Shown here piece after piece: positions 1-8,547 of a stretch of DNA of 64,000 nucleotides. The notes beneath the pieces were generated by a model that saw nothing but the letters and a program-made list of their open reading frames with translations, had not been told where the DNA came from and made no database searches. Position numbers and translations under genes: made by a program. Each line of letters starts with the position of its first letter. Positions within the stretch are counted from its first letter, which is position 1. This DNA comes from Streptomyces sp. WM6378 (GTDB taxonomy: Bacteria; Actinomycetota; Actinomycetes; Streptomycetales; Streptomycetaceae): NCBI RefSeq assembly GCF_001279695.1, contig NZ_LGDD01000001.1:124001-188000 (forward strand), written 5' to 3'.

Positions 1-605
1 GTCATCCCGTGCGCCTGCGCGATCGGCTGTCGCCCGACGAAGGTGGCGAACGCCGGGTCGAGGACCGGGCCGTACGCCGCGCGGCCGGTCACCGGGTTGG
101 GCCGGTCCAGGACCACGAAGCGCTTGCCTGCGAGTGCGGCCGCTTCCATGCAGTCGTACAGGGTCCAGATGTAGGTGTAGAAGCGCGCCCCGACGTCCTG
201 GATGTCGAAGACGATCGTGTCCACGGCGGAGGTGATGAAGATGTCCGCGAGGGGCCGGCCGCTCTTCGTGTACGTGTCGTACACGGGGAGCCCGGTCGCC
301 GGGTCGTTGTAGCGGCCCTCGGAACCACCGGCCTGGGCGGTGCCGCGGAAGCCGTGCTCGGGGCCGAAGACGGCGCTCAGGTGCACGCGGGGGTCGGCGT
401 GCATGACGTCCACGATGTGGCGTACGTCCTGGGTGACGCCGGTGGGGTTGGTGACGATTCCCACCTTTTGCCCGGCGAGGGGGGCGTAGCCGTCGGCGGC
501 GAGGCGGGCGAAGCCGGTGCGGAGCGGGTCTTCGGAAGGGGTGGGGGAGGTGAGGGTGCCCGTCGCTAGCGTGCCGGCGAGCAGGGTGCGTCTGGACAGG
601 GTCAT
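1..605 (-). CDS. namZ: NamZ-type exo-beta-N-acetylmuramidase (DUF1343), partial
   Basis: The N-terminal 201 codons are present; the rest runs off the window edge. The start is ATG at 605, preceded by a good GGAGGT. The first residues (MTLSRRTLLAGTLATG) form a twin-arginine/hydrophobic leader, so the protein is probably exported. Family motifs are clear: KVGIVTNPTGV near residue 45, FGPEHGFRG near 85, and VFDIQDVGARFYTYIW near 135. Members of this family release MurNAc from peptidoglycan fragments; here that is inferred from family membership. The gene is divergent from the SDR/ligase operon. The catalytic C-terminal part cannot be checked. Confidence 0.85.
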   Translation of the reverse strand, partial: MTLSRRTLLAGTLATGTLTSPTPSEDPLRTGFARLAADGYAPLAGQKVGIVTNPTGVTQDVRHIVDVMHADPRVHLSAVFGPEHGFRGTAQAGGSEGRYNDPATGLPVYDTYTKSGRPLADIFITSAVDTIVFDIQDVGARFYTYIWTLYDCMEAAALAGKRFVVLDRPNPVTGRAAYGPVLDPAFATFVGRQPIAQAHGM

Positions 606-688
606 CCGTACACCTCCGGGTTCGTACGGGGCCGTCATGCCCCCCCGCACGGTAGCGGGCGGCGGGGGCGCGCCGAGGCGGGCCACGC

Positions 689-755
689 CCTGGGGCTCCG
701 CCCCAGACCCCGTTCGCGCCTGAAGGGCGCTCGTCCTCAAACGCCGGACGGGCTG
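689..755 (+). repeat. Dispersed intergenic repeat, copy A
   Basis: This 67-bp element lies between the NamZ gene and the SDR gene. It is nearly identical (about 90%) to the reverse complement of 43390-43458. Its last 31 bases, ending GCCGGACGGGCTG, differ at one position. It contains the small palindrome TGGGGCTCCGCCCCA. From memory, such elements are common in Streptomyces intergenic DNA. No coding potential is seen. Confidence 0.7.
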
Positions 756-829
756 AAGATGCCAGTACCGGTCGGCACCGGTCCTGCCAGGGGCGCAGCC
801 CCAGGAGGGCGGGCCCTTCCCAGGGGACA

Positions 830-851
830 TACCGACTGGTTAGTCTGTCGG
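830..851. promoter_or_regulatory. Candidate TetR operator upstream of the SDR/ligase operon
   Basis: The sequence begins TACCGACTGGT and continues as an imperfect inverted repeat ending TCTGTCGG. It lies 31 bp upstream of the SDR start. The first 11 bases recur, in reverse complement, in the site at 6281-6296 upstream of the other operon of this cluster. The likely ligand is the TetR protein encoded at 3378-3974. The binding claim is inference. Confidence 0.5.
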
Positions 852-881
852 GGCATTCGGCACGCAGAGAGGCGGGTCTCC

Positions 882-1655
882 ATGAGCACGGGACAGGCGG
901 TCAAGGGCGCCGCAGTGGTCGTCACCGGAGCGGGCGGCGGCATCGGCGCAGCCCTCGCGCGCAGATTCGCGGCGGAGGGCGCCCGGGTCGTCGTCAACGA
1001 CCTGGACGCGGACAAGGCCCGTAAGACCGCCGAGGAGGTCGGCGGCATCGCCGTGCCAGGTGATGCGTCGGCCATCGTCGGGGCCGCCCGCGACGCCCTC
1101 GGCGGCACCATCGACATCTACTGCGCCAACGCGGGCCTGGGATCCGGCGGTTCGGAGTCCGCGCCCGAGGACGTGTGGGCCGCGGCCTGGGACGTCAACG
1201 TGATGGCCCACGTGAGGGCCGCCCGCGAGCTGCTCCCCGACTGGCTGGAGCGCGGCAGCGGACGCTTCGTGTCCACCGTCTCCGCCGCGGGGCTCCTCAC
1301 CATGATCGGCGCGGCCCCCTACAGCGTCACCAAGCACGGCGCGCTCGCCTTCGCGGAGTGGCTGTCGCTGACCTACCGCCACCGCGGCATCCAGGTCCAC
1401 GCGATCTGCCCGCAGGGCGTGCGCACCGACATGCTGGACGCCACCGGATCCGCCGGCGACCTCGTGCTCAAGCCCACCGCCATCGAGCCCGAAGAGGTGG
1501 CCGAGGCCCTCTTTGCCGCCATGGCCGACGACCGCTTCCTGGTGCTGCCCCACCCCGAGGTCGCCGACTACTACACGGCCCGTGCCGCCACCCCCGACCG
1601 CTGGCTGACCAGCATGAACCACCTCCAGCAGAAGTGGGAGACGAGCGCCGAATGA
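882..1655 (+). CDS. SDR family NAD(P)-dependent oxidoreductase
   Basis: A classical short-chain dehydrogenase/reductase of 257 residues, the usual length. The Rossmann glycine motif TGAGGGIG is near residue 14, the NAG motif (CANAG) near 85, the catalytic Ser in STVSAAG near 135 and the YSVTK Tyr/Lys pair near 148. The ATG at 882 was chosen because homology begins a few residues later; an upstream in-frame ATG at 759 would add non-homologous sequence. The stop overlaps the next gene by 4 bp (ATGA), so SDR and ligase are co-translated. Context suggests oxidation or reduction of a hydroxy/keto acyl intermediate. The substrate is not readable from sequence. Confidence 0.9.
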   Translation: MSTGQAVKGAAVVVTGAGGGIGAALARRFAAEGARVVVNDLDADKARKTAEEVGGIAVPGDASAIVGAARDALGGTIDIYCANAGLGSGGSESAPEDVWAAAWDVNVMAHVRAARELLPDWLERGSGRFVSTVSAAGLLTMIGAAPYSVTKHGALAFAEWLSLTYRHRGIQVHAICPQGVRTDMLDATGSAGDLVLKPTAIEPEEVAEALFAAMADDRFLVLPHPEVADYYTARAATPDRWLTSMNHLQQKWETSAE

Positions 1656-3304
1656 CCTCGATCTACGCGGCCAAGCCCTGGCTCGCCCAGCTCAGCGACG
1701 CCCAGCGGGCGGACGTCACCCCGCCCGAGACCGTGCTGCACTCCTTCCGCGCCGCCGTCGCCCGCGCTCCCGAACGCACCGCGCTCGCCTACTTCGACGG
1801 CCGCCTCAGCTACGCCGAGACCGACGCGCTCTCCGACTCCGTGGCCGGCCACCTCGCCGCCCGGGGCCTGGTCCGCGGCGACCGCGTCGCGCTCATGCTC
1901 CAGAACACCCCGCACTTCGTGATCGCCCTGCTCGGCGCGTGGAAGGCCGGGGCCACCGTCGTCCCGCTCAACCCCATGTACAAATCGGGCGAGGTCGCGC
2001 ACGTGCTGCGCGACGCCGAGGTCAGCGCGCTGATCTGCGCCGACCGCGCCTGGGAGAGCTACCTGCGCGACACCGCCGCCGGCTCCCCGGTCCGCATCGC
2101 CCTCACCGCCTGCGAGCTCGATCTTCAGACGGAGAACGACCAGAGGGTGCTCGGCTTCGAGCGGGTGCCTGCGCCCGGCGACACCGATGACCTCGTCGCC
2201 GTCGCCCGGCAGGGGCTCAAGGCTCCTGCCGGGCGGGAACTTTCCGCCGACGACACGGCGTTGATCAGTTACACGTCCGGCACCAGCGGCACCCCCAAAG
2301 GCGCGATGAACACCCATCGCGGCATCACCTACAACGCGGAGAGGCAGCGCACTGGACATCCGATAGCAGAAGGCTCGGGCTACTTCGCGCTCGCGCCGCT
2401 CTTCCACATCACCGGCATGGTCTGCGAGCTCGCCGCCTGCATCGCCAACGCGGGCACCCTGATCCTGGCCTACCGCTTCCACCCGGGTGTCGTCCTCGAC
2501 GCCTTCGCCGAACACCGCCCCGCCTACACCGTCGGCCCCTCCACGGCCTTCATGGCGCTCGCGGCCACCCCCGGCGTCACCCGGGAGCACTTCGCGTCCT
2601 TCGAGGTCATCTCGTCGGGCGGCGCGCCCCTGCCGCCCGCACTGGTCGAGAAGTTCCGCGAGGGCTTCGGACCGTACATCCGCAACGGCTACGGTCTGAC
2701 CGAGTGCACCGCCCCCTGTGCCTCGGTGCCGCCCGAGAAGGAAGCGCCCGTCGACCCGGTCTCCGGCACGCTGTCGGTCGGCGTGCCCGGGCCCGAGACG
2801 GTGGTGCGGATCATCGACCTCGAAGGCAACGAGGTGCCGTTCGGCGAGCAGGGCGAGATCGTGGTGCGCGGGCCGCAGGTCGTGCCCGGGTACTGGCGCC
2901 GCCCCGACGCCACCGCCGAGGCGTTCCCCGACGGCGAGCTGCGCACCGGCGACATCGGGTTCATGGACCGCGACGGCTGGCTCTACGTGGTCGACCGGAT
3001 GAAGGACATGATCAACGCGTCCGGGTTCAAGGTCTGGCCGCGCGAGGTCGAGGACGTCCTGTACACCCACCCGGCGGTCCGCGAGGCGGCCGTCGTGGGC
3101 ATCCCCGACGCGTACCGGGGCGAGAGCGTCAAGGCGTACGTCAGCCTGCGCCCGGGCGCCGAGGCCGACCCGGCCGAGCTCGCCGCGTACTGCAAGGAGC
3201 GGCTCGCCGCCTACAAGTACCCGCGCGAGGTGGAGATCCTGCCGGAGCTTCCCAAGACCACGAGTGGGAAGATCCTCAGGCGGGAACTGCGCACCCAGGC
3301 GTAG
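1652..3304 (+). CDS. AMP-forming acyl-CoA ligase (class I adenylate-forming)
   Basis: A 550-residue enzyme predicted to activate a carboxylic acid through an acyl-adenylate to the CoA thioester. The core motifs appear in order: YTSGTSGTPKG (ATP P-loop, about residue 205), NGYGLTE (about 347), LRTGDIGFMDRDGWLYVVDR (about 430) and the C-terminal catalytic lysine motif PKTTSGKILRREL (about 533). The start overlaps the SDR stop as ATGA. Its neighbours are SDR, TetR and the divergent acyl-CoA dehydrogenase/APH pair, which suggests a medium- or long-chain, possibly hydroxylated, acid. The substrate is inferred only. Confidence 0.92.
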   Translation: MTSIYAAKPWLAQLSDAQRADVTPPETVLHSFRAAVARAPERTALAYFDGRLSYAETDALSDSVAGHLAARGLVRGDRVALMLQNTPHFVIALLGAWKAGATVVPLNPMYKSGEVAHVLRDAEVSALICADRAWESYLRDTAAGSPVRIALTACELDLQTENDQRVLGFERVPAPGDTDDLVAVARQGLKAPAGRELSADDTALISYTSGTSGTPKGAMNTHRGITYNAERQRTGHPIAEGSGYFALAPLFHITGMVCELAACIANAGTLILAYRFHPGVVLDAFAEHRPAYTVGPSTAFMALAATPGVTREHFASFEVISSGGAPLPPALVEKFREGFGPYIRNGYGLTECTAPCASVPPEKEAPVDPVSGTLSVGVPGPETVVRIIDLEGNEVPFGEQGEIVVRGPQVVPGYWRRPDATAEAFPDGELRTGDIGFMDRDGWLYVVDRMKDMINASGFKVWPREVEDVLYTHPAVREAAVVGIPDAYRGESVKAYVSLRPGAEADPAELAAYCKERLAAYKYPREVEILPELPKTTSGKILRRELRTQA

Positions 3305-3377
3305 CGACCGGTACACACGACCAGCACGGCACGACCAGCACACAGCTTCGCGCACGTACGAGAGAAAGGTGGCGGCG

Positions 3378-3974
3378 ATGGCCAAGGCGACGGACACAAG
3401 CGGCACCACCCCCGTCCCCCAGCGGCTGCTCGCCGCCGCCACCCGCCTCTTCGCGGAGAACGGCTACGACCGCACCTCCGTGCAGGAGATCGTCGAGGCG
3501 GCGGGAGTCACCAAGGGCGCGCTCTACCACTACTTCGGCTCCAAGGAGGACCTCCTCCAGGAGGTGTACGCGCGGGTGCTGCGGCTCCAGCAGGAGCGGC
3601 TCGACGCGTTCGCCGACGCGGACGAACCCGTCGAGCGGCGGCTGCGCGAGGCGGCCGCCGACGTGGTGGTGACCACCATCGACAACCTCGACGACGCGGC
3701 GATCTTCTTCCGCTCGATGCACCACCTCAGTCCGGAGAAGAACAAGCAGGTCAGGGCCGAGCGGCGGCGCTATCACGAGCGGTTCCGCGCGCTCATCGAG
3801 GAGGGGCAGGCCGCCGGGGTGTTCTCCACCGCGACCCCGGCCGACCTGGTGGTGGACTACCACTTCGGTTCGGTCCACCACCTGTCCACCTGGTACCGCC
3901 CGGACGGCCCCCTCAACGAGCAGCAGGTCGCCGATCACCTGGCCGACCTGCTGCTGCGCGCGCTGCGTCCCTGA
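3378..3974 (+). CDS. TetR/AcrR family transcriptional regulator
   Basis: A 198-residue protein. The N-terminal TetR DNA-binding domain spans about residues 10-60, with the recognition helix in VTKGALYHYFGSKEDLL, followed by an all-helical ligand-binding region. The start is ATG at 3378 behind GAAAGGTGG. It is the third gene of the + strand acyl catabolic operon and ends 12 bp before the convergent acyl-CoA dehydrogenase. Family and position suggest a repressor that responds to an acyl-CoA. Its likely operators are 830-851 and 6281-6296, which share TACCGACTGGT. Confidence 0.9.
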   Translation: MAKATDTSGTTPVPQRLLAAATRLFAENGYDRTSVQEIVEAAGVTKGALYHYFGSKEDLLQEVYARVLRLQQERLDAFADADEPVERRLREAAADVVVTTIDNLDDAAIFFRSMHHLSPEKNKQVRAERRRYHERFRALIEEGQAAGVFSTATPADLVVDYHFGSVHHLSTWYRPDGPLNEQQVADHLADLLLRALRP

Positions 3975-3986
3975 ACCATCCGGACG

Positions 3987-5201
3987 CTACAGGTACTTCT
4001 TCAGCTCGCGGCGGGCCAGTGAGCGCTGGTGGACCTCGTCCGGGCCGTCCGCGAGCCGCAACGTCCTTGCCGCGGCCCAGAGTTCGGCCAGCGGGAAGTC
4101 CTGGCTGACGCCGCCCGCGCCGTGCAGCTGGACCGCGTCGTCGATGATGCCGACGACCGTGCGCGGGGTGGCGATCTTGATCGCCTGGATCTCGGTGTGC
4201 GCCCCGCGGTTGCCCACGGTGTCCATCAGCCAGGCCGTCTTCAGGACGAGCAGCCTGAGCTGCTCGACCGCGACTCGGGCGTCCGCGATCCACTCCTGGA
4301 CCACGCCCTGCTGGGCGATGGGCTTGCCGAACGCCGTACGGGACACGGACCTTCGGCACATCAGCTCGATCGCCCGCTCGGCCATGCCGATCAGCCGCAT
4401 GCAGTGGTGGATCCGGCCCGGCCCGAGCCGCGCCTGGGCGATCGCGAAGCCGCCCCCGGCCTCGCCGACCAGGTTGCTCGCGGGCACCCGGGCGCCGTGG
4501 AAGACGACCTCGGCGTGACCGCCGTGGGAGTGGTCCTCGTAGCCGTACACCTGCATGGCGCGGCGGATCTCGACGCCCGGGGCGTCGCGCGGGACCAGGA
4601 TCATCGACTGCTGGCGGCGCACGTCGGCGTTGGTGGGATCGGTCTTGCCCATCACGATGAAGATCTTGCAGTCCGGGTTCATGGCGCCGGAGATGTACCA
4701 CTTGCGCCCGGTGATGACGTACTCGTCACCGTCCCGCTCGATCCGCGTCTCGATGTTGGTGGCGTCCGAGGAGGCGACCTCCGGCTCGGTCATCGCGAAC
4801 GCGGAGCGGATCTCCCCGGCGAGCAGCGGCTCCAGCCACTGCTTCTTCTGCTCGTCCGAGCCGAACTGGGCGAGCACCTCCATGTTCCCGGTGTCCGGGG
4901 CCGCGCAGTTGAGGGCGGTGGGCGCCAAGTGCGGGGAGCGGCCGGTGATTTCGGCCAGCGGGGCGTACTGGAGGTTGGTGAGCCCCGCGCCGTACTCCGC
5001 GTCGGGCAGGAACAGGTTCCACAGGCCCTGCCTGCGCGCCTCGGCCTTGAGGTCCTCCACCACCTGCGGGGTGTCCCACGGGGAGGCGAGCAGGGCGCGC
5101 TGCTCGGCGGCGATCGCCTCGGCGGGGTGGACGTGAGTGTCCATGAAGGCGAGGAGCTTGGTCCGCAGTTCTTCGGTGCGGGTGTCGAATGCGAAGTCCA
5201 T
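3987..5201 (-). CDS. Acyl-CoA dehydrogenase (ACAD10/11-like)
   Basis: A full-length FAD acyl-CoA dehydrogenase of 404 residues. The flavin/substrate signature FAMTEPEVASSDATN is near residue 138. The C-terminal flavin motif AVQLHGAGGVSQDFPLA is near 360. The gene follows the APH-like kinase by 9 bp and is probably co-transcribed. This dehydrogenase-plus-APH pairing is the split form of the fused architecture of mammalian ACAD10 and ACAD11. Those enzymes act on phosphorylated 4-hydroxyacyl-CoA. A similar role here is inference. Confidence 0.92.
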   Translation of the reverse strand: MDFAFDTRTEELRTKLLAFMDTHVHPAEAIAAEQRALLASPWDTPQVVEDLKAEARRQGLWNLFLPDAEYGAGLTNLQYAPLAEITGRSPHLAPTALNCAAPDTGNMEVLAQFGSDEQKKQWLEPLLAGEIRSAFAMTEPEVASSDATNIETRIERDGDEYVITGRKWYISGAMNPDCKIFIVMGKTDPTNADVRRQQSMILVPRDAPGVEIRRAMQVYGYEDHSHGGHAEVVFHGARVPASNLVGEAGGGFAIAQARLGPGRIHHCMRLIGMAERAIELMCRRSVSRTAFGKPIAQQGVVQEWIADARVAVEQLRLLVLKTAWLMDTVGNRGAHTEIQAIKIATPRTVVGIIDDAVQLHGAGGVSQDFPLAELWAAARTLRLADGPDEVHQRSLARRELKKYL

Positions 5202-5210
5202 GAGGGGCGT

Positions 5211-6233
5211 TCAGCCTTCCTGAAGGGTGGTGAGGCCGTGCTCGATGAAGACCGGGACCAGCTCGCCGATGCGGTCGAAGCCGGCGCCCACCGTCTGGCC
5301 GAGGGTGTAGCGGTAGTGGATGCCTTCGAGGATCACGGCGAGCTTGAACCAGGCGAACGCGGTGTACCAGGAGATGGCGGAGGTGTCGCGGCCGGAGCGG
5401 GCCGCGTAGCGTTCGATCAGTTCGGCGGGGGAGGGGTGACCGGCCGCGCCGGCCGTGGTGGAGACCGGCGAGTTCGGGACTTCAAGCTTCGCGCTGTACA
5501 TCACGAGCAGGCCGAGGTCGGTCAACGGATCGCCCAGCGTGGACATTTCCCAGTCCAGAACCGCCTTGATCCGGTCGTCGTCGCCGATCAGCACGTTGTC
5601 GAGGCGGTAGTCGCCGTGGACGACGGTCGGGGTGGGCGAGACGGGGAGCTCACGGCCGAGGGCGGCGTGCAGCTCGTCGATGCCGGCCAGGTCGCGGTTG
5701 CGGGAGGCTTCGAGCTGCTTGCCCCAGCGGCGCAGCTGCCGGTCGAGGAAGCCCTCGGGCCGCCCGAAGTCGCCGAGCCCGACGGCCGCGGGGTCCACCG
5801 CGTGCAGCTCGACGAGCGTGTCGACCAGCGCGAGCACGGCCGCCCGGGTCCGCTCGGCGCCGAGCGGTGCGAGCTGTTCGGCGGTGCGGTACGGCGTCCC
5901 GGCCACGTACTCCATGACGTAGAACGGCGAGCCGAGCACCGACTCGTCCTCGCAAAGGAGCACCGGCTCGGGCACCGGGACGGCCGTGGGGTGCAGGGCG
6001 CTGATCACCCGGTGCTCGCGCTTCATGTCGTGCGCGGTGGCGAGCACATGGCCCAGCGGCGGGCGCCGCACGACCCACTGGCCCACTCCGTCCGTGACGA
6101 TGTACGTCAGGTTGGAGCGGCCCCCCTCGATCAGCCGGGCCCTGAGCGGTCCGCTCACCAGACCCGGCCGCACGCGGTCGAGGTAAGTCCGCAGCTGCTC
6201 CGGGTCGAGGCCTGGCGGGGGGACTGTGCTCAT
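5211..6233 (-). CDS. Aminoglycoside-phosphotransferase-like (APH) acyl kinase
   Basis: A 340-residue kinase-fold protein of the APH family. It has the catalytic loop VVHGDYRLDNVLIG (about residue 208) and the metal-binding AVLDWEMSTLGDPLTDLG (about 228). The start is ATG at 6233, 7 nt after GGAGGT; an in-frame GTG at 6242 sits inside that ribosome binding site and was rejected. It is first in the operon with the acyl-CoA dehydrogenase. In ACAD10/11 and in Pseudomonas LvaA, this domain phosphorylates 4-hydroxyacyl-CoA. It is therefore more likely lipid catabolism than antibiotic resistance. Confidence 0.88.
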   Translation of the reverse strand: MSTVPPPGLDPEQLRTYLDRVRPGLVSGPLRARLIEGGRSNLTYIVTDGVGQWVVRRPPLGHVLATAHDMKREHRVISALHPTAVPVPEPVLLCEDESVLGSPFYVMEYVAGTPYRTAEQLAPLGAERTRAAVLALVDTLVELHAVDPAAVGLGDFGRPEGFLDRQLRRWGKQLEASRNRDLAGIDELHAALGRELPVSPTPTVVHGDYRLDNVLIGDDDRIKAVLDWEMSTLGDPLTDLGLLVMYSAKLEVPNSPVSTTAGAAGHPSPAELIERYAARSGRDTSAISWYTAFAWFKLAVILEGIHYRYTLGQTVGAGFDRIGELVPVFIEHGLTTLQEG

Positions 6234-6280
6234 GTTCGGCACCTCCGGAACGGGGTCGGGCGTCCTGTCCGGAGACAGGC

Positions 6281-6296
6281 TACCGACCAGTCGGTA
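6281..6296. promoter_or_regulatory. TetR-type palindrome upstream of APH/acyl-CoA dehydrogenase
   Basis: TACCGACCAGTCGGTA is a perfect inverted repeat (TACCGAC/GTCGGTA) with a 2-bp centre, 48 bp upstream of the APH start. Its reverse complement shares TACCGACTGGT with the site at 830. This suggests coordinate control of both operons by the cluster's TetR protein. Confidence 0.6.
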
Positions 6297-6345
6297 TGCC
6301 GTCCAGGGTGGGCCGCGGATTTCGGCGTACCGAAGGAGGTGGGTG

Positions 6346-6666
6346 TCAGAACAGTATGGCGAGGGCGAAGCAGGCCAGGGCCACCGTGCAGGCGGCCGTG
6401 GCGATCGCGGCGCGCACTGTCAGGACCCGGGGCGGTGCGGCGCGGCTCAGGGTCTGGATGCGGCGGTGCGCGACGGCCAGGAACCCGAGCCACACAAGGC
6501 CGCTGAGCGTCAGCGCGACGAGCCCGAGCGGTGAACTCCCTTTGTGCACCGCCTGTTTGGCGGCGAGTACGGCGGCCACCGTGCAGGACAGCGTGGTGCG
6601 CCGCCAGGCGAGCCGGGTCCGCTCCGGCTGGAGCCCCGGGTCCCGGGCGGGCACGGGCGGGGGCAT
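6346..6666 (-). CDS. DUF202 (YidH-like) small membrane protein
   Basis: A 106-residue protein. The N-terminal LQPERTRLAWRRTTLSCTVAA motif is typical of DUF202. Three hydrophobic segments lie at about residues 28-42, 50-68 and 84-105. The start (ATG at 6666) overlaps the stop of the upstream DUF202 gene by one base (TGATG), so the two are translationally coupled. The function of the family is unknown; the pair may form a hetero-oligomeric membrane complex. Confidence 0.8.
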   Translation of the reverse strand: MPPPVPARDPGLQPERTRLAWRRTTLSCTVAAVLAAKQAVHKGSSPLGLVALTLSGLVWLGFLAVAHRRIQTLSRAAPPRVLTVRAAIATAACTVALACFALAILF

Positions 6667-7058
6667 CAGCCGGCCCAGCCGAAGACGACGACCACCACCA
6701 TCACCACGGCTACGACCGCGACGGCGAGGCTCAGGAGAGTGGGGAACCGCGACACCGGCAGATCCTCGCCGCGCCGCATGGCCCGCTCGCAGCGCACCCA
6801 GTGGTTCACCGCCCGCAGCGCGCAAAGGACCCCCGCGGCGAGCAGCGCGAAGGCGAGCGCGACCCGGACGCCCCAGCGCAGGTCGGGCAGGAACTGATCG
6901 ACCGCGAAACCGCCCCCGACCAGCGCGAGCGAGGTCCTGATCCAGGCCAGGAAGGTGCGCTCGTTGGCGAGCGAGAACCGGTAGTCGGGGGTCTCGCCCT
7001 CCTCGCCGATGCGCTGGGGCGCGAACCACAGCCGCAGGGTCTGCACGATCGTGATCAC
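6666..7058 (-). CDS. DUF202 family inner-membrane protein
   Basis: About 130 residues from a GTG start at 7058, just after the hydrophilic lead-in LRLWFAPQRIGEEG. The family motif FSLANERTFLAWIRTSLALVGGGFAV is near residue 30. Two further transmembrane segments follow (about 65-85 and 105-130), and the last is very valine-rich. It is coupled to the downstream DUF202 gene. The function is unknown. The GTG start is a choice based on the onset of homology, as the ribosome binding site is weak. Confidence 0.78.
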   Translation of the reverse strand: MITIVQTLRLWFAPQRIGEEGETPDYRFSLANERTFLAWIRTSLALVGGGFAVDQFLPDLRWGVRVALAFALLAAGVLCALRAVNHWVRCERAMRRGEDLPVSRFPTLLSLAVAVVAVVMVVVVVFGWAG

Positions 7059-7096
7059 CCGCCGCACCCTACCCGGCGGTACCCGGACACGGGCTC

Positions 7097-7612
7097 TCAG
7101 GACAGGCCGACCCCCGACGCGCGCAGCCGCCGCCAGGCCGCGAGGCCGTCCGGCACCCACTCCCACGCCCCGATCCGGCGCTCCAGCTCGGCGAGCGGCA
7201 GGAAGTCGTGCCAGGCGACCTCCTCGACCTGCGGATTCACCGGGAGCTCGCAGCGCACCTCGTACACGGCCGACCACCAGCTCTGCTCGCCGTTCTCGTA
7301 GAGGAACTTGAACAGCGGCACGGGCCGCGGAAGCCCCGAGACCCCGAGCTCCTCCTCGGCCTCGCGCAGCGCCGCGGCGTCGTACGACTCGCCCGCGCCG
7401 ACCACCCCGCCGACGAACATGTCGTACAAGGAGGGGAAGACGAGCTTCTGCGGGGTGCGGCGGTGCACGAAGATCCGGCCCGCCGCGTCCGTGGCCAGGA
7501 TGAACACGCAGCGGTGCCGCATGTTCCGGGCGTACGCGTCGGCGCGCCGGGCCTGCCCGATCACGGTGTCCTGCTCGTCGACGATGTCCAGGATTTCGTC
7601 AGCCGGATTCAT
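7097..7612 (-). CDS. NUDIX hydrolase
   Basis: A 171-residue protein with one NUDIX domain. The NUDIX box spans about residues 68-90 (GESYDAAALREAEEELGV), with all metal-binding glutamates present. The N-terminus DIVDEQDTVIGQARR resembles the YfcD/isopentenyl-diphosphate-isomerase-like branch. The start is ATG at 7612. Its substrate, probably a nucleoside diphosphate derivative, cannot be assigned. It lies 38 bp from the DMT transporter on the same strand. Confidence 0.88.
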   Translation of the reverse strand: MNPADEILDIVDEQDTVIGQARRADAYARNMRHRCVFILATDAAGRIFVHRRTPQKLVFPSLYDMFVGGVVGAGESYDAAALREAEEELGVSGLPRPVPLFKFLYENGEQSWWSAVYEVRCELPVNPQVEEVAWHDFLPLAELERRIGAWEWVPDGLAAWRRLRASGVGLS

Positions 7613-7650
7613 GGGGCCATGAAATCACCGACTCGCGCGGCGCCTGCCTC

Positions 7651-8547
7651 TCAGTGCGGCTGAAGGTCGCGGGCTTCCTCCTGCGGCGCGGTGCCCGACG
7701 GCATCGCCGGATGCAGCCCGAGCAGCACGATGCCCGCCACGATCGCCGCGAGCCCGGCCGCCTCCCAGGCCAGCGCGCCCGAGTCGGTGCGCAGCCGGTC
7801 GCCGAGGAAGCCGACCCCGCAGGCGATCCCGGCGAGCGGCTGGGCGGCCGTCAGGGCGGGCAGCGACATCCGCAGCGGGGCCGTCTCGAAGGCGCTCTGG
7901 ACCAGGACCAGGCCGGTCACCCCGAGCGCGATCACCCCGTACGGCTGCCAGCTCGTCATCAGCTCCGGCCAGCCGCCGCCCGACAGGCGCTGGCCGCTGA
8001 TCCGGGTCAGCGCGTCCTGGAGTCCGTACAGCAGGCCCGCGGCGATGGCGAGCATCACCGGAGCCGCGACGCTCAGCCGATCGTGTTTGGCGAGGCCCGC
8101 CAGCATCAGCGCGATCCCGACCACCAGGCCCACGATCAGCCAGTGCCGCAGCGCCCCCGCCTCCGAGACGCTGCCGTGCGGCTGGCCGGCCACGATGAAC
8201 GCGGTCACCCCGCCCGCCAGCAGCGCGAGCCCCGCCCAGCCCTGGCGGCCCAGCGGCTGGCGGGTCCAGAGTCTGGACAGCCACATCGCGAAGAACAGGT
8301 TCGTCGCCACCAGCGGCTCGACGAGCGAGACCTCGCCCCAGCCCAGCGCGAGGGCGCTGAGCACCATGCCCGCCACCATCAGGCCTATCCCGGCCAGCCA
8401 GCGCGGCATCCGCACCAGGTCGAGCAGCAGCCGCGGCGACATGAAGTCGCCGATCGGGGCGTGCTGCGCCGCGTTCTGCTGCAGCACGAAGCCCGAGCCC
8501 AGACAACACGCTGCGCTCACGGCGAGGACGAGGACCAGAACCGACAC
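7651..8547 (-). CDS. DMT/EamA-like multidrug or metabolite transporter
   Basis: About 298 residues with roughly nine to ten hydrophobic segments, beginning with the membrane helix SVLVLVLAVSAACCLGSGFVL. Two EamA-like halves are visible; a repeated feature is the VEPL and AAQPL loop. The GTG at 8547 was preferred because GAGG lies 7 nt upstream; an in-frame GTG at 8556 sits on that ribosome binding site. It is divergent from the FAD dehydrogenase at 8714. The substrate is unknown. Confidence 0.8.
   Translation of the reverse strand: MSVLVLVLAVSAACCLGSGFVLQQNAAQHAPIGDFMSPRLLLDLVRMPRWLAGIGLMVAGMVLSALALGWGEVSLVEPLVATNLFFAMWLSRLWTRQPLGRQGWAGLALLAGGVTAFIVAGQPHGSVSEAGALRHWLIVGLVVGIALMLAGLAKHDRLSVAAPVMLAIAAGLLYGLQDALTRISGQRLSGGGWPELMTSWQPYGVIALGVTGLVLVQSAFETAPLRMSLPALTAAQPLAGIACGVGFLGDRLRTDSGALAWEAAGLAAIVAGIVLLGLHPAMPSGTAPQEEARDLQPH

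Noticed and set aside
5211..6233. Aminoglycoside resistance gene
   Set aside because: Its APH fold sits in a lipid-type operon with an acyl-CoA dehydrogenase, so a hydroxyacyl kinase role is more likely than drug resistance.
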